From: Chromatiales bacterium | GTDB taxonomy: Bacteria > Pseudomonadota > Gammaproteobacteria > Chromatiales > Chromatiaceae | Assembly (NCBI GenBank): GCA_022360595.1 | Contig: JAKSCN010000026.1 | Location: 1-14,023 of the forward strand | DNA: 14,023 bases | Reading direction: 5' to 3' | Shown: positions 1 to 7,622 of the stretch, piece by piece | Layout of the letters: each line of letters starts with the position of its first letter | Position numbering within the stretch: position 1 is the stretch's first letter | Translations under genes and position numbers: made by a program | Notes under the pieces: generated by a model | Told to the model about the DNA's origin: nothing | Database searches by the model: none | What the model saw: the letters and a program-made list of their open reading frames with translations, nothing else

Positions 1-193
1 GCGAGTCACTCGCTATAAAGTGCTGCGCCCCGCCGTTGAAGTGGCTAAAAATCAGATGGTCCAGACCGTGGCAATCCAATACATCTACACCGATCGTCAA
101 ATCCAGAAGAGCATGATCGACAACCAGCTCTGGCATTACAACGAAGATGTAAAAAAGTGGCTCCGCGCCAACCCTATTCCCAAGTATAAGTAG
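1..193 (+). CDS. 3' end of an unidentified protein gene (partial)
   Basis: The reading frame is open from base 2 and ends at TAG 191-193, giving the last 63 residues of a protein whose start lies outside the window. The fragment is hydrophilic and rich in Lys, Gln, Tyr and Trp, and ends in the basic tail NPIPKYK. It has no membrane segment, cysteine or recognisable catalytic motif. The pattern of alternating hydrophobic and polar residues (VQTVAIQYIYTD) suggests a beta strand, and DNQLWHYNEDVKKWLR looks like the closing strand or helix of a small soluble or secreted domain. I do not recognise the family. It lies 12 nt upstream of the AI-2E-family permease on the same strand, so the two may be cotranscribed. 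That it is coding is likely, because the frame stays open to just before the next start; its function is unknown. Confidence 0.6.
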   Translation, partial: RVTRYKVLRPAVEVAKNQMVQTVAIQYIYTDRQIQKSMIDNQLWHYNEDVKKWLRANPIPKYK

Positions 194-205
194 TAGAACG
201 CAGTA

Positions 206-1318
206 ATGGACGGAAACAGACAGAGCGCCCCCACCGGTCAGCTTATGCTCACTGCGGCAGCCTTTGTGATCGTGGTGGCGGGAATGCGCGAGGCCCAATC
301 GCTGCTGGTGCCTTTTCTGCTCTCTGGCTTTATCGCCATTATCGCCGCTCCCAGCATGCTGTTTATGCGCAAGCTGGGACTCCACACGGGTTTCGCCATT
401 ATCGTGGTGATCCTTGCGCTGCTTGGCATCGGTTCACTGTTAGGTATTCTGATCGGCAGTTCGGTAGATGATTTCACCGCTCAACTGCCCACCTACCAAG
501 AGAAGCTGCGCGCCCAAACTGCCGCGCTAACGCAGTGGCTGGAGGGCCTAGGGGTCACGGTGCCTCAAGAGCTATTCTCCAAGATCTTTGATCCGGCACG
601 GGCGATGACGATCGCCGCCCAGGGGCTCTCAAGCTTTGGCAACCTGCTGACTAATACTTTTCTGATTCTGCTGACCGTTATTTTCATCCTGTTTGAGGCC
701 TCCAGCTTCCCGGCCAAGCTACACAAAATCCTGCCCAACCCTGATCAGGATTATGAGCATTTCGACCGTTTCCTGGAGAACATCAAGCGCTACATGGCAA
801 TCAAGACCGCCACCAGTCTGCTCACTGGGATGATCATTACCGGCTGGCTGATGGCAGTGGGCGTCGACTACCCAATCCTTTGGGGGGTACTGGCATTCTT
901 TCTCAACTATGTACCCAACATCGGCTCAATCATCGCAGCCATCCCGGCAATCCTGCTGGCGCTGGTTCAACTTGGCACCGGTGGAGCGGCCTGGACCCTG
1001 GTCGGATTTCTGTTCGCCAATAATCTGGTGGGCAATGTGATCGAGCCCCGCTTCATGGGCAAGGGACTCGGCCTGTCGAGCCTGGTGGTGTTTCTGTCAT
1101 TGGTGTTCTGGGGCTGGATTCTCGGCACAGTCGGCATGTTTCTCTCCGTACCGCTGACCATGACCATCAAGATCGCCTTGGACAGCCGCGACGAAACCCG
1201 CTGGTTGGCCGTACTGCTTGGCCCCGAGATCGAAGAGCCGACCCGCAGATCCACCCGGGCCAATATGCTAAAGTGGATACCCAAGAAACCCTCATCCAAA
1301 ACCGATCCTGAGCAGTAA
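206..1318 (+). CDS. AI-2E/PerM-family (DUF20) integral membrane transporter
   Basis: This 370-residue polytopic membrane protein has the usual length and layout of the AI-2E/PerM family. Hydrophobic segments lie at about residues 12-50, 62-85, 150-163, 200-220, 225-260, 265-280 and 290-325. A soluble stretch of about 60 residues (about 88-145) sits between the early helices and the core, as in relatives. Family hallmarks visible by eye are the FLNYVPNIGSIIAAIPA segment near residue 235 and the segment around NVIEPRFMGKGLGLSSL near 280, followed by GWILGTVGMFLSVPL. The C-terminus is a basic cytoplasmic tail. Family members have been linked to autoinducer-2 export, to Na+/H+ antiport in some bacteria and to unknown substrates in most, so the substrate cannot be read from sequence. 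No strong Shine-Dalgarno precedes ATG 206. The next gene starts 8 nt after the stop, indicating one transcript. Confidence 0.9.
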   Translation: MDGNRQSAPTGQLMLTAAAFVIVVAGMREAQSLLVPFLLSGFIAIIAAPSMLFMRKLGLHTGFAIIVVILALLGIGSLLGILIGSSVDDFTAQLPTYQEKLRAQTAALTQWLEGLGVTVPQELFSKIFDPARAMTIAAQGLSSFGNLLTNTFLILLTVIFILFEASSFPAKLHKILPNPDQDYEHFDRFLENIKRYMAIKTATSLLTGMIITGWLMAVGVDYPILWGVLAFFLNYVPNIGSIIAAIPAILLALVQLGTGGAAWTLVGFLFANNLVGNVIEPRFMGKGLGLSSLVVFLSLVFWGWILGTVGMFLSVPLTMTIKIALDSRDETRWLAVLLGPEIEEPTRRSTRANMLKWIPKKPSSKTDPEQ

Positions 1319-1326
1319 CACCAAAT

Positions 1327-2013
1327 ATGTTGAAATTCAGTCAATGGCCAGGGCGCCGTGAGCGGCATCTGATACGCAGACAAGACAACCCCCTCTTCCC
1401 CGACAAGGCACGCACCATCACCCAGCAGGCGCTCACCGAGGCCCAACGGCTGGATCACGAAGAGATTGTCGAGTTTATTCCCCACTTCCGCACCCTGATC
1501 CAACAGGCAGTCACCCTGCAGCCCAATGTCGAAAGCGACGTAATTCTCAAGCTAAAGGAAGAGCTCGATAAGAGCTACGAACAGGCTTGCGGCCTGGCTG
1601 ATGATCAGACCGAGACCAAACAGGCGATCAAAAAGCTGATTGCAGTGATTATGGGCGCAGTAGAGGGCGGCGCCAAAAATGACCCTGTTGCCCTGGATGA
1701 GCTGGAACAGGAGCGCTTAGCACGCGACACCCATTTCCAGCTCCTGGAAAACAGACTGGTTGCCGATCTGCTCTACCCCGAACAGGTCATCCCGGAACAG
1801 GAGCTAATTGCCACCCTCTTCTCTGTCACCGACGAGGAGTTTGGTGCGGCTATCACCCTCTTCGACCAACCCCAACTTGAAGCACTGTCTGAACAGGCCC
1901 AAGCAGCCATCACCCAATGGCAAAATGCAGATGTAGACACCCGTCAGGCAGAGCAACGGCTGGTTGACATGAATAGCTTGCTAAGGGCACTTTCAGGCGA
2001 ACTCAGCCAGTAA
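1327..2013 (+). CDS. Helical soluble protein of unknown function, coupled to the permease gene
   Basis: This 228-residue protein starts 8 nt after the permease stop codon, with no obvious Shine-Dalgarno. Translation is therefore probably coupled to the upstream gene. It has no signal peptide, transmembrane helix or metal-binding motif, and only one cysteine (residue 88). The N-terminal 20 residues are strongly basic (PGRRERHLIRR). The rest is acidic, rich in Glu, Gln, Leu and Ala, and reads as successive amphipathic helices, with possible coiled-coil stretches at about 70-90, 120-145 and 183-220. A fold of helical bundles fits, but I do not recognise the family. The pairing suggests an accessory or cytoplasmic partner of the permease; this is inference from spacing alone. 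A short hairpin follows at 2029-2044. Confidence 0.75.
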   Translation: MLKFSQWPGRRERHLIRRQDNPLFPDKARTITQQALTEAQRLDHEEIVEFIPHFRTLIQQAVTLQPNVESDVILKLKEELDKSYEQACGLADDQTETKQAIKKLIAVIMGAVEGGAKNDPVALDELEQERLARDTHFQLLENRLVADLLYPEQVIPEQELIATLFSVTDEEFGAAITLFDQPQLEALSEQAQAAITQWQNADVDTRQAEQRLVDMNSLLRALSGELSQ

Positions 2014-2028
2014 CCAATATATCGATCA

Positions 2029-2044
2029 AGGGCCTTACGGCCCT
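2029..2044. terminator. Short hairpin between convergent genes
   Basis: AGGGCC (2029-2034) and GGCCCT (2039-2044) form a perfect 6-bp stem with loop TTAC. It occupies most of the 36-bp gap between the convergent 228-aa protein gene and the FAD oxidoreductase gene. There is no U-tract on the plus strand and only a weak TTGATCGATATATT tail on the minus strand. It is a plausible bidirectional terminator or RNA 3'-end stabiliser, not a canonical intrinsic terminator. Confidence 0.4.
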
Positions 2045-2049
2045 CCGCA

Positions 2050-5000
2050 TTACAACAGAACCCGCTCGATACCACCGTTGCGGATCATCTCAACAATGCG
2101 CTTCTGCCACTCGGCCCCATAGCGGTCGCGAGCCAGCTCTTCCACCATATAGCTCACTTTGAGACCTGTGGCATCCTGATAACGATTCAGCCCTTGGGTA
2201 CAGGCTGGGCAGGTGGTGAGCATTTTCACTTTCCCTTGAGTCGGACCAGTCTCACCGCTAAGCTGCTCGATACCATTGTGCAGCTCTTCCTCTTCTCTGA
2301 ACCGGAGCTGGGTAGAGATATCAGGCCGTGAAACCCCCAGAGTGCCCGCCTCACCACAACAACGGTCTGACAGCAGCACAGGCTGATCCATCAGCTTGGA
2401 AGCGACATCCACCGGTGTGTAGTGCTTGATTGGCGTATGACAGGGGTCGTGATAGAGATATTTGACGCCATTCTTCCCTTCCAGCGAAACACCCTTCTCC
2501 ATCAGATATTCATGAATATCCATCAGGCGGCAACCGGGGAAAATCTGCTCAAACTCATACTTCAGGAGCTGATCCATACAGGTGCCACAGGAGACCACCA
2601 CGGTACGAATATCCATGTAGTTGAGGGTATTGGCGACACGGTGAAAAAGTACTCGGTTCTCGGTAGTGATACGCTGCCCCTTTTCGTGCTGACCAGCGGA
2701 AGTCTGCGGATAACCGCAGCAGAGGTAGCCGGGCGGCAACACCACTTGAGCCCCCTGATCATAGAGCATGGCGATGGTCGCCAGCCCCACATCGCTGAAC
2801 AGACGCTCAGAGCCACACCCCGGGAAGTAGAAGATGGCGTCAGAATCGTCAGTAATCTTTGCCGAGTCGCGAATAATCGGCACCGTTGAAGGATCTTCCA
2901 GACCCAGCATTGCGCGTGTAGTCTGCTTGGGCAGTTCGACGCGTAACGGACGACGCACCATCTCCACCACTTGCGCCTTAACCTCGGGCTTACCGGTGGT
3001 ACGCGCCGGCAGGCGATCATCACCACCCAACAGCCCCGCCTTCCTAAACATATCGTGAGCAAAGCTCATGCCTTTGAAGCCCCACTCGAGCATCGCCTTG
3101 CGCATCCCTTTGATTGTGCGAGGGTCGGTAGCATTCAGGAACGCCATGGCTGCCCAGGTACCGGGATTCTTGCGCTTGTGCCCCTCATTGGTGAGGATTT
3201 TCCGCATTCGAATGCTCACATCACCAAAATCGATATTAACCGGGCAAGGATTCAGACACTTGTGGCAAACCGTGCAGTGATCCGCCACATCATTCATCTC
3301 CTCGAAGTGACGCAGGGAGATACCCCGACGGGTCTGCTCCTCGTAGAGAAACGCCTCGATGATCAGGCCGGTACCCAGAATCTTATTGCGCGGCGAATAG
3401 AGCAGGTTGGCGCGTGGGATATGGGTCTGACAGACTGGCTTACACTTGCCGCAACGCAGGCAGTGTTTGATGTCGTCATTGAGCTGCCCCAGCTCGCTGG
3501 CTTCTAGAATGATCGCCTCTTGTTGTACCAAGCGTAGTGAGGGGGTGTAAGCCCCTTCGAGGCCGGAGCCCGGCATCAGCTTGCCTTTGTTGAAATGCCC
3601 CTTCGGATCGACCTTCTCTTTGTAGCTGACGAACTTCTCCAGTTTCTCCTGTTCCAGGTACTGAATTTTGGTCAGCCCAATACCGTGCTCACCGGAGATC
3701 ACCCCATCGAGTGTTTGGGCCAGCTCCATCACTTGGTCAACAACCCGATCCGCCTCATGCAGCATTTGGTAGTTATGAGAGTGGACCGGAATATTGGTGT
3801 GCACGTTGCCATCGCCCGCATGCATATGCAGGGCGACAAACAGACGGCTGTCGCGGATGTCAGCGTGGATCTCCTCCAGCTTATCACGCACGGCCCCCAT
3901 ATCCTGACCGTCGAACACCTCGTTCAAGCGTGCTGCCACCTCATGGCGGTAGGACTGCACCAGCTCACGGCGCAGCATCATATCCAGAAGCGTATCGCTG
4001 TCACGAGCCTTATCGCGCTCACCCTCACGCAGCAGATGGCTGTGGGCTTTGGCCGGCGCATCCAGATTGTCCAGAATCCGCTCCCAACGGTCCCGCGCTT
4101 CAAGCACAACACCTTTAGCCGCATCCCGCTTGGACTCCAGAATCGCCGTATTCTCTTCAGAGTCCTCGTAATCTTCCGCCTGGCGCAACTCGGGCAGGTC
4201 ACCCTCCAGGTAATCAAGCACCGCCGCCATGATCTGCTGCTTGTTGCTGATCGACTGCTCGATGTTGATACGCTCGATACCCCGGTTGTACTCAGCCAGT
4301 CGCTCCAGCGGAATCACCACGTCTTCATTGATCTTGAAGGCGTTGGTATGCGCCGAGATAGCGGCGGTACGGGAACGATCGAGCCAGAAGCGACGGCGCG
4401 CCTCCGGGCTGACCGCAGTAAAACCTTCCGCCTGGCGGGCATTGGCCAACCGCACCACTTCGGAAGCGGTCTTGGCCACAGCATCTTCATCGTCAGAGAC
4501 CAGGTCAGCGATCAGCACCATCTTCGGACGCTCACGCCGCGCCGCCTTGGTGGTGTACTTCACCGCCTTGATATAGCGCTCATCAAGATGCTCCAGCCCC
4601 GACATGAGCACACCATCGCTCTGTTCGATAAGCGCCTTGATCTCGACAATAGCCGGTACCGCCTCAGAGAGATCGGTGCCAAAGAACTCCAGACAGACCG
4701 TACGCACATGATCGGGCATACGGTGCAGCACAAAACGTGCAGAGGTGATCAGGCCGTCGCACCCCTCTTTCTGCACACCGGGCAGACCGGAGAGAAATTT
4801 ATCGGTAACATCTTTACCCAGACCGGTTTTACGAAACCCAGCACCCGGCATCTCCAGCAGGCTGGGCTCTTCCAGCAAAGTCTTACCATCCACATCGTAT
4901 TTGCTAATGCGGAAAGAGACCTGCTCCTGCTCGTGAATCTTACCCATGTTGTGGTTGAGGCGTTCCACCTCCAACCAGCTTGCATCAGGCATCACCATGC

Positions 5001-5907
5001 GCCAGGAGGCCAGGTTATCGAGTGTCGTACCCCACAACACCGCCTTCTTACCGCCAGCATTCATCGCGATATTGCCGCCGATGGTCGAGGCGTTCTGGGA
5101 GGTGGGGTCCACTGCGAAGGCGAGACCCTGTTCACCGGCCAGATCGGAGACCCGCTTGGTTACCACACCAGCGCCGGTGAAGACCGTCGCCACCTCACCC
5201 TCTACGCCGGGCAGTTGGCGATACTCCACCTTGCCGAGCCGCTCAAGCTTCTCGGTGTTGATCACCACGCTGTGAGCGTTCAGCGGCACGGCCGAACCGG
5301 TGTAGCCAGTGCCACCACCACGAGGGATGATGGTCAGACCACACTCGATGCAGGCCTTGACGATAGGTGCAACCTCCTCCTCGGTATCGGGACTGATCAC
5401 CACAAAGGGGATTTCAACACGCCAGTCGGTGGCATCGGTTGCGTGGGAAACGCGCGCCAGACCACCGAAGTCGATATTGTCACGGCGGGTCAGCCGGCTT
5501 AACGCCCGGCTCACCTTGCGGCGCAGCTCATTGTTCTGTTCGAAACAGGTGGCGAACTTATCAACCGCCTGGCGTGCCGCCTTCAATAACGCCAAAGCCT
5601 GATTATTACCGTTGGCCCGGCTCTCGAACTGATCAAGACGGTGGTTAAGGGCGCCAATCAACGCTGCCCGCCGTCCCGCATCGGCCTGCAAATCCTCCTG
5701 CAGGTAGGGGTTGCGCGCCACCACCCACATATCACCCAGCACTTCAAACAGCATCCGCGCCGAACGGCCGGTACGGCGTGTACCGCGTAACTCTTCAATA
5801 ACCCGCCACATCTCTTCACCCAGAAATCGAATGACGATTTCCCGGTCGGAGAAAGATGTGTAGTTGTAAGGTATCTCTCGGATACGCTGGGCTTGTGATG
5901 CGCTCAT
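2050..5907 (-). CDS. Giant FAD-linked oxidoreductase with two [4Fe-4S] and two CCG modules (DUF3683 type)
   Basis: A multidomain respiratory-type 2-hydroxyacid dehydrogenase of about 1285 residues; numbering here runs from a TTG 36 nt upstream at 5943. Domains in order are: a DUF3683-like N-terminus (REIPYNYTSFSD, 22-33); a PCMH-type FAD-binding domain with PRGGGTGYTGS at 207-217 and TIGGNIAMNAGG at 287-298; and a FAD-oxidase C-terminal domain with HMHAGDGNVH at 706-715 and GEHGIG at 751-756. These are followed by two ferredoxin-like clusters (C828/831/834/838 and C890/893/896/900) and two CCG heterodisulfide-reductase/GlpC-like modules (C1043, CC1075-1076, C1119/1122; C1168, CC1195-1196, C1245/1248). 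A charged helical insert lies at about 560-660. Dehydrogenases of this architecture pass electrons from D-lactate-, glycolate- or similar 2-hydroxyacids via FAD and Fe-S to quinone or another acceptor; the substrate here is unknown. ATG 5907 is preferred over TTG 5943 because a terminator-like hairpin abuts the TTG. Neither has a clear Shine-Dalgarno. Confidence 0.88.
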   Translation of the reverse strand: MSASQAQRIREIPYNYTSFSDREIVIRFLGEEMWRVIEELRGTRRTGRSARMLFEVLGDMWVVARNPYLQEDLQADAGRRAALIGALNHRLDQFESRANGNNQALALLKAARQAVDKFATCFEQNNELRRKVSRALSRLTRRDNIDFGGLARVSHATDATDWRVEIPFVVISPDTEEEVAPIVKACIECGLTIIPRGGGTGYTGSAVPLNAHSVVINTEKLERLGKVEYRQLPGVEGEVATVFTGAGVVTKRVSDLAGEQGLAFAVDPTSQNASTIGGNIAMNAGGKKAVLWGTTLDNLASWRMVMPDASWLEVERLNHNMGKIHEQEQVSFRISKYDVDGKTLLEEPSLLEMPGAGFRKTGLGKDVTDKFLSGLPGVQKEGCDGLITSARFVLHRMPDHVRTVCLEFFGTDLSEAVPAIVEIKALIEQSDGVLMSGLEHLDERYIKAVKYTTKAARRERPKMVLIADLVSDDEDAVAKTASEVVRLANARQAEGFTAVSPEARRRFWLDRSRTAAISAHTNAFKINEDVVIPLERLAEYNRGIERINIEQSISNKQQIMAAVLDYLEGDLPELRQAEDYEDSEENTAILESKRDAAKGVVLEARDRWERILDNLDAPAKAHSHLLREGERDKARDSDTLLDMMLRRELVQSYRHEVAARLNEVFDGQDMGAVRDKLEEIHADIRDSRLFVALHMHAGDGNVHTNIPVHSHNYQMLHEADRVVDQVMELAQTLDGVISGEHGIGLTKIQYLEQEKLEKFVSYKEKVDPKGHFNKGKLMPGSGLEGAYTPSLRLVQQEAIILEASELGQLNDDIKHCLRCGKCKPVCQTHIPRANLLYSPRNKILGTGLIIEAFLYEEQTRRGISLRHFEEMNDVADHCTVCHKCLNPCPVNIDFGDVSIRMRKILTNEGHKRKNPGTWAAMAFLNATDPRTIKGMRKAMLEWGFKGMSFAHDMFRKAGLLGGDDRLPARTTGKPEVKAQVVEMVRRPLRVELPKQTTRAMLGLEDPSTVPIIRDSAKITDDSDAIFYFPGCGSERLFSDVGLATIAMLYDQGAQVVLPPGYLCCGYPQTSAGQHEKGQRITTENRVLFHRVANTLNYMDIRTVVVSCGTCMDQLLKYEFEQIFPGCRLMDIHEYLMEKGVSLEGKNGVKYLYHDPCHTPIKHYTPVDVASKLMDQPVLLSDRCCGEAGTLGVSRPDISTQLRFREEEELHNGIEQLSGETGPTQGKVKMLTTCPACTQGLNRYQDATGLKVSYMVEELARDRYGAEWQKRIVEMIRNGGIERVLL

Positions 5908-5945
5908 GACACTATAGGGATGCTTAAGACCTGCTAAGAACAATG

Positions 5946-5977
5946 AAAAACGCCCGACAACAGAGAGCTGCTCGGGC
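5946..5977 (-). terminator. Intrinsic terminator-like hairpin in the leader of the FAD oxidoreductase gene
   Basis: Read on the minus strand, GCCCGA (5977-5972) pairs with TCGGGC (5957-5952). An inner CAGC/GTTG stem and a TCTCT loop make a strong hairpin, followed at once by GTTTTT (5951-5946). This is a textbook Rho-independent terminator shape. It points toward the oxidoreductase gene and lies 38 nt before ATG 5907, and no minus-strand gene lies upstream for it to end. It is therefore a candidate attenuator or the 3' end of a short leader RNA. On the plus strand the tail is TTGTGCG, so it does not serve the divergent gene. Confidence 0.6.
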
Positions 5978-6223
5978 TTGTGCGTTGCAATATTCTAGCC
6001 TAAATCGGACAACGACTGCACCACGTTTCGACTGTGGCTATTAAATCCCGGAAAAACGAGTGCTCAAAGCCCCTTTCTTTTCCTCGCCGGATTAACCGGC
6101 CCGACTAGATTAACATTTCCAAGTAAGCGGCAACGACCGCGCCTGCCCTGTAAGCCAGCCCTGTAAGAAGGCGCCTTACCGTGCTATGTTGCCGGTCTGC
6201 TCTAAAACCGAAGGTCATTGATT
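5978..6223. promoter_or_regulatory. Divergent control region between FAD oxidoreductase and D-hydroxyacid dehydrogenase
   Basis: About 250 bp without a gene, holding the promoters of both divergent genes. On the minus strand TAGAAT (5997-5992) is a possible -10, which would start RNA near 5985 just before the hairpin at 5977-5946. The sequence 17 bp upstream (TGCAGT) is a poor -35, so this assignment is weak. GCCGG-ATTAA-CCGGC (6086-6100) is a perfect 5-bp stem. The ten-base direct repeat GCCCTGTAAG occurs at 6145-6154 and 6158-6167 (13-bp period), followed by the palindrome AAGGCGCCTT (about 6169-6178). These repeats sit 45-80 bp before the dehydrogenase ATG and may be regulator sites. No plus-strand promoter could be assigned with confidence. 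Confidence 0.4.
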
Positions 6224-7186
6224 ATGCCCAAAGCCGTCTTTCTCGATCTGGCCAGCGTCGATTGTGACGACCTTGACCTCGCCGGGCTACAAGCGACACC
6301 TTACCAGTGGACATTTCACGCCAGCACATCACCAGAACAGACCCTGGCGCATATTGGTGACGCCGATGTGGTGGTCAGTAACAAGGTAGTGCTTTCCAAA
6401 GCTATTCTCGAACAGTCGCCAAGCGTGAAGCTGATCTGTATTGCCGCTACCGGCACCAACAATGTCGATATCCCCACCGCCAAGCGGCTTGGCATTACGG
6501 TCTGCAATGTTACCGGTTATGCCACCCCTGCGGTGGTACAGCATGTATTTGCCCTGATCCTGGCCCTCACCACCCGCCTGCCGGACTACCAACGCATCGT
6601 CGCCGATGGCGCCTGGCAGCAGAGCAGCCAGTTCTGCTTATTGGACTTCCCGATCACAGAGATCACCGGTAAGCGCCTGGGTATTGTCGGCTACGGCGAG
6701 CTAGGTCAAGCTGTTGCCCGGGTCGCCCAGGCTTTCGGTATGGAGGTACTTGTGGCACAACGTCCAGGCAGCAACGAAAAAGCCAACGACGACCGCATCC
6801 CCATGGCGAAGCTACTTCCTCAGGTAGACATTCTCACGCTGCACTGCCCGCTCAGCGAAAACTCCCGCAACCTGATCGATGCAGAGGCCTTGGCACAGAT
6901 GAAGCCCAACGCCCTATTGATCAACACCGCCCGCGGAGGCATCGTCGATGAAACAGCACTACGCGAAGCCTTGCAACAAGGCAAGCTGGGCGGTGCAGGC
7001 ACGGATGTACTCATTCAGGAGCCACCTGCGAATGGCAACCCCTTACTCCGTGACGATATCCCCAATCTGATTGTGACACCACACATCGCTTGGGCCAGCC
7101 GGGAATCCCGGCAGCGCCTGATCAACGAGGTGACGGAAAACATCCAGGCACACCTACGCGGTGACAAGCGCAACGCCGTCACCTGA
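6224..7186 (+). CDS. D-2-hydroxyacid dehydrogenase (glycerate dehydrogenase/hydroxypyruvate reductase-like)
   Basis: This 320-residue cytosolic enzyme of the D-isomer-specific 2-hydroxyacid dehydrogenase family reversibly reduces 2-ketoacids such as hydroxypyruvate or glyoxylate with NAD(P)H. The catalytic domain is split around a Rossmann domain of about 100-285. The dinucleotide loop is GYGELG (156-161), and the catalytic triad is Arg237 (NTARGG), Glu266 (LIQEPP) and His287 (TPHIAW). The start is ATG 6224, because AAGG at 6211-6214 lies 9 nt before it, whereas the in-frame TTG at 6218 is only 3 nt away. After the second Rossmann strand the sequence is VLVAQRPG: the Asp typical of NAD-specific members is absent, so NADPH use is possible. 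Overall it most resembles glycerate dehydrogenase/hydroxypyruvate reductase, but the substrate is inferred. It diverges from the FAD oxidoreductase gene and is followed by two hairpins. Confidence 0.88.
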   Translation: MPKAVFLDLASVDCDDLDLAGLQATPYQWTFHASTSPEQTLAHIGDADVVVSNKVVLSKAILEQSPSVKLICIAATGTNNVDIPTAKRLGITVCNVTGYATPAVVQHVFALILALTTRLPDYQRIVADGAWQQSSQFCLLDFPITEITGKRLGIVGYGELGQAVARVAQAFGMEVLVAQRPGSNEKANDDRIPMAKLLPQVDILTLHCPLSENSRNLIDAEALAQMKPNALLINTARGGIVDETALREALQQGKLGGAGTDVLIQEPPANGNPLLRDDIPNLIVTPHIAWASRESRQRLINEVTENIQAHLRGDKRNAVT

Positions 7187-7212
7187 GTGTATAAGACATA
7201 CCCATCCCTGCC

Positions 7213-7231
7213 CCACAATAGACCATTGTGG
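7213..7231. terminator. Hairpin after the D-hydroxyacid dehydrogenase gene
   Basis: CCACAAT (7213-7219) and ATTGTGG (7225-7231) form a perfect 7-bp stem with loop AGACC, 27 nt after the dehydrogenase stop codon. No U-tract follows on either strand, so efficient intrinsic termination is doubtful. It may act together with the stronger hairpin at 7258-7279. Confidence 0.35.
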
Positions 7232-7257
7232 CGCCAATCAACCGCTTCAGGTATTTA

Positions 7258-7279
7258 GTTAGGGAGAACTCTCCCTAAC
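7258..7279. terminator. Strong hairpin spanning the PilZ stop codon, between convergent genes
   Basis: GTTAGGGAG (7258-7266) and CTCCCTAAC (7271-7279) form a perfect 9-bp stem with loop AACT. The PilZ stop codon (TAA on the minus strand, 7261-7259) lies inside one arm. On the plus strand a pyrimidine-rich CTCCTCTTCCTT tail follows, which could serve the dehydrogenase transcript. On the minus strand the tail TAAATACC is poor. It is a probable bidirectional 3'-end structure. Confidence 0.5.
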
Positions 7280-7591
7280 CTCCTCTTCCTTGAGCAGTTG
7301 GGTAATGGTACAAGCAACCGAATAAGAGGCTTCCGCCTCCATTTCCAGTGGAGCACAGCGCACCACCTCCAGCTCGGCATGCAGCGGCGGGGTAATGCTC
7401 TTACCGGGAACTACTACAATAGACAGCTTACTACCAGCCTCTACCGCGTCATCGGTCCAGAGCAGCATACCGCCACCACTGAGGTCCTTCACAATGGCAT
7501 TGTTCAGCGCATCAGAGCCATTCACCCTGAAACGCGCGGCACAATCGACTGACATACGTGGAAAATTTCGCTTTTCAGAATAATCCAGCAT
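7259..7591 (-). CDS. Single-domain PilZ protein (probable c-di-GMP receptor)
   Basis: This 110-residue protein is essentially one PilZ domain. The two signature motifs that bind cyclic di-GMP in this family are both intact: RxxxR (R8-N-F-P-R12) and (D/N)xSxxG (D36-L-S38-G-G-G41). Glycine at the position after the Ser is typical. There is no membrane segment or partner domain, so it would act as a stand-alone adaptor on flagellar, pilus, polysaccharide or other c-di-GMP-controlled targets; the target is unknown. ATG 7591 is supported by AGGAG at 7605-7601 with a 9-nt spacer. The gene is monocistronic, convergent with the dehydrogenase and about 190 bp downstream of the ppk2 operon. The gap upstream holds an inverted repeat (7646-7696). 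Confidence 0.87.
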   Translation of the reverse strand: MLDYSEKRNFPRMSVDCAARFRVNGSDALNNAIVKDLSGGGMLLWTDDAVEAGSKLSIVVVPGKSITPPLHAELEVVRCAPLEMEAEASYSVACTITQLLKEEEVRESSP

Positions 7592-7622
7592 TAATCATTA
7601 CTCCTGGATTTGTTATAAAAAA

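Noticed and set aside
3595..5502. 635-codon plus-strand open frame
   Set aside because: It lies wholly antisense to the FAD oxidoreductase gene, whose protein has complete domain motifs. The antisense product has no recognisable family, many His/Gln/Leu residues typical of a shadow frame, and no Shine-Dalgarno.
5908..5943. TTG start for the FAD oxidoreductase gene
   Set aside because: It sits 2 nt after the U-tract of a terminator-like hairpin, so ribosome loading there is unlikely. ATG 5907 retains the whole DUF3683-like region.
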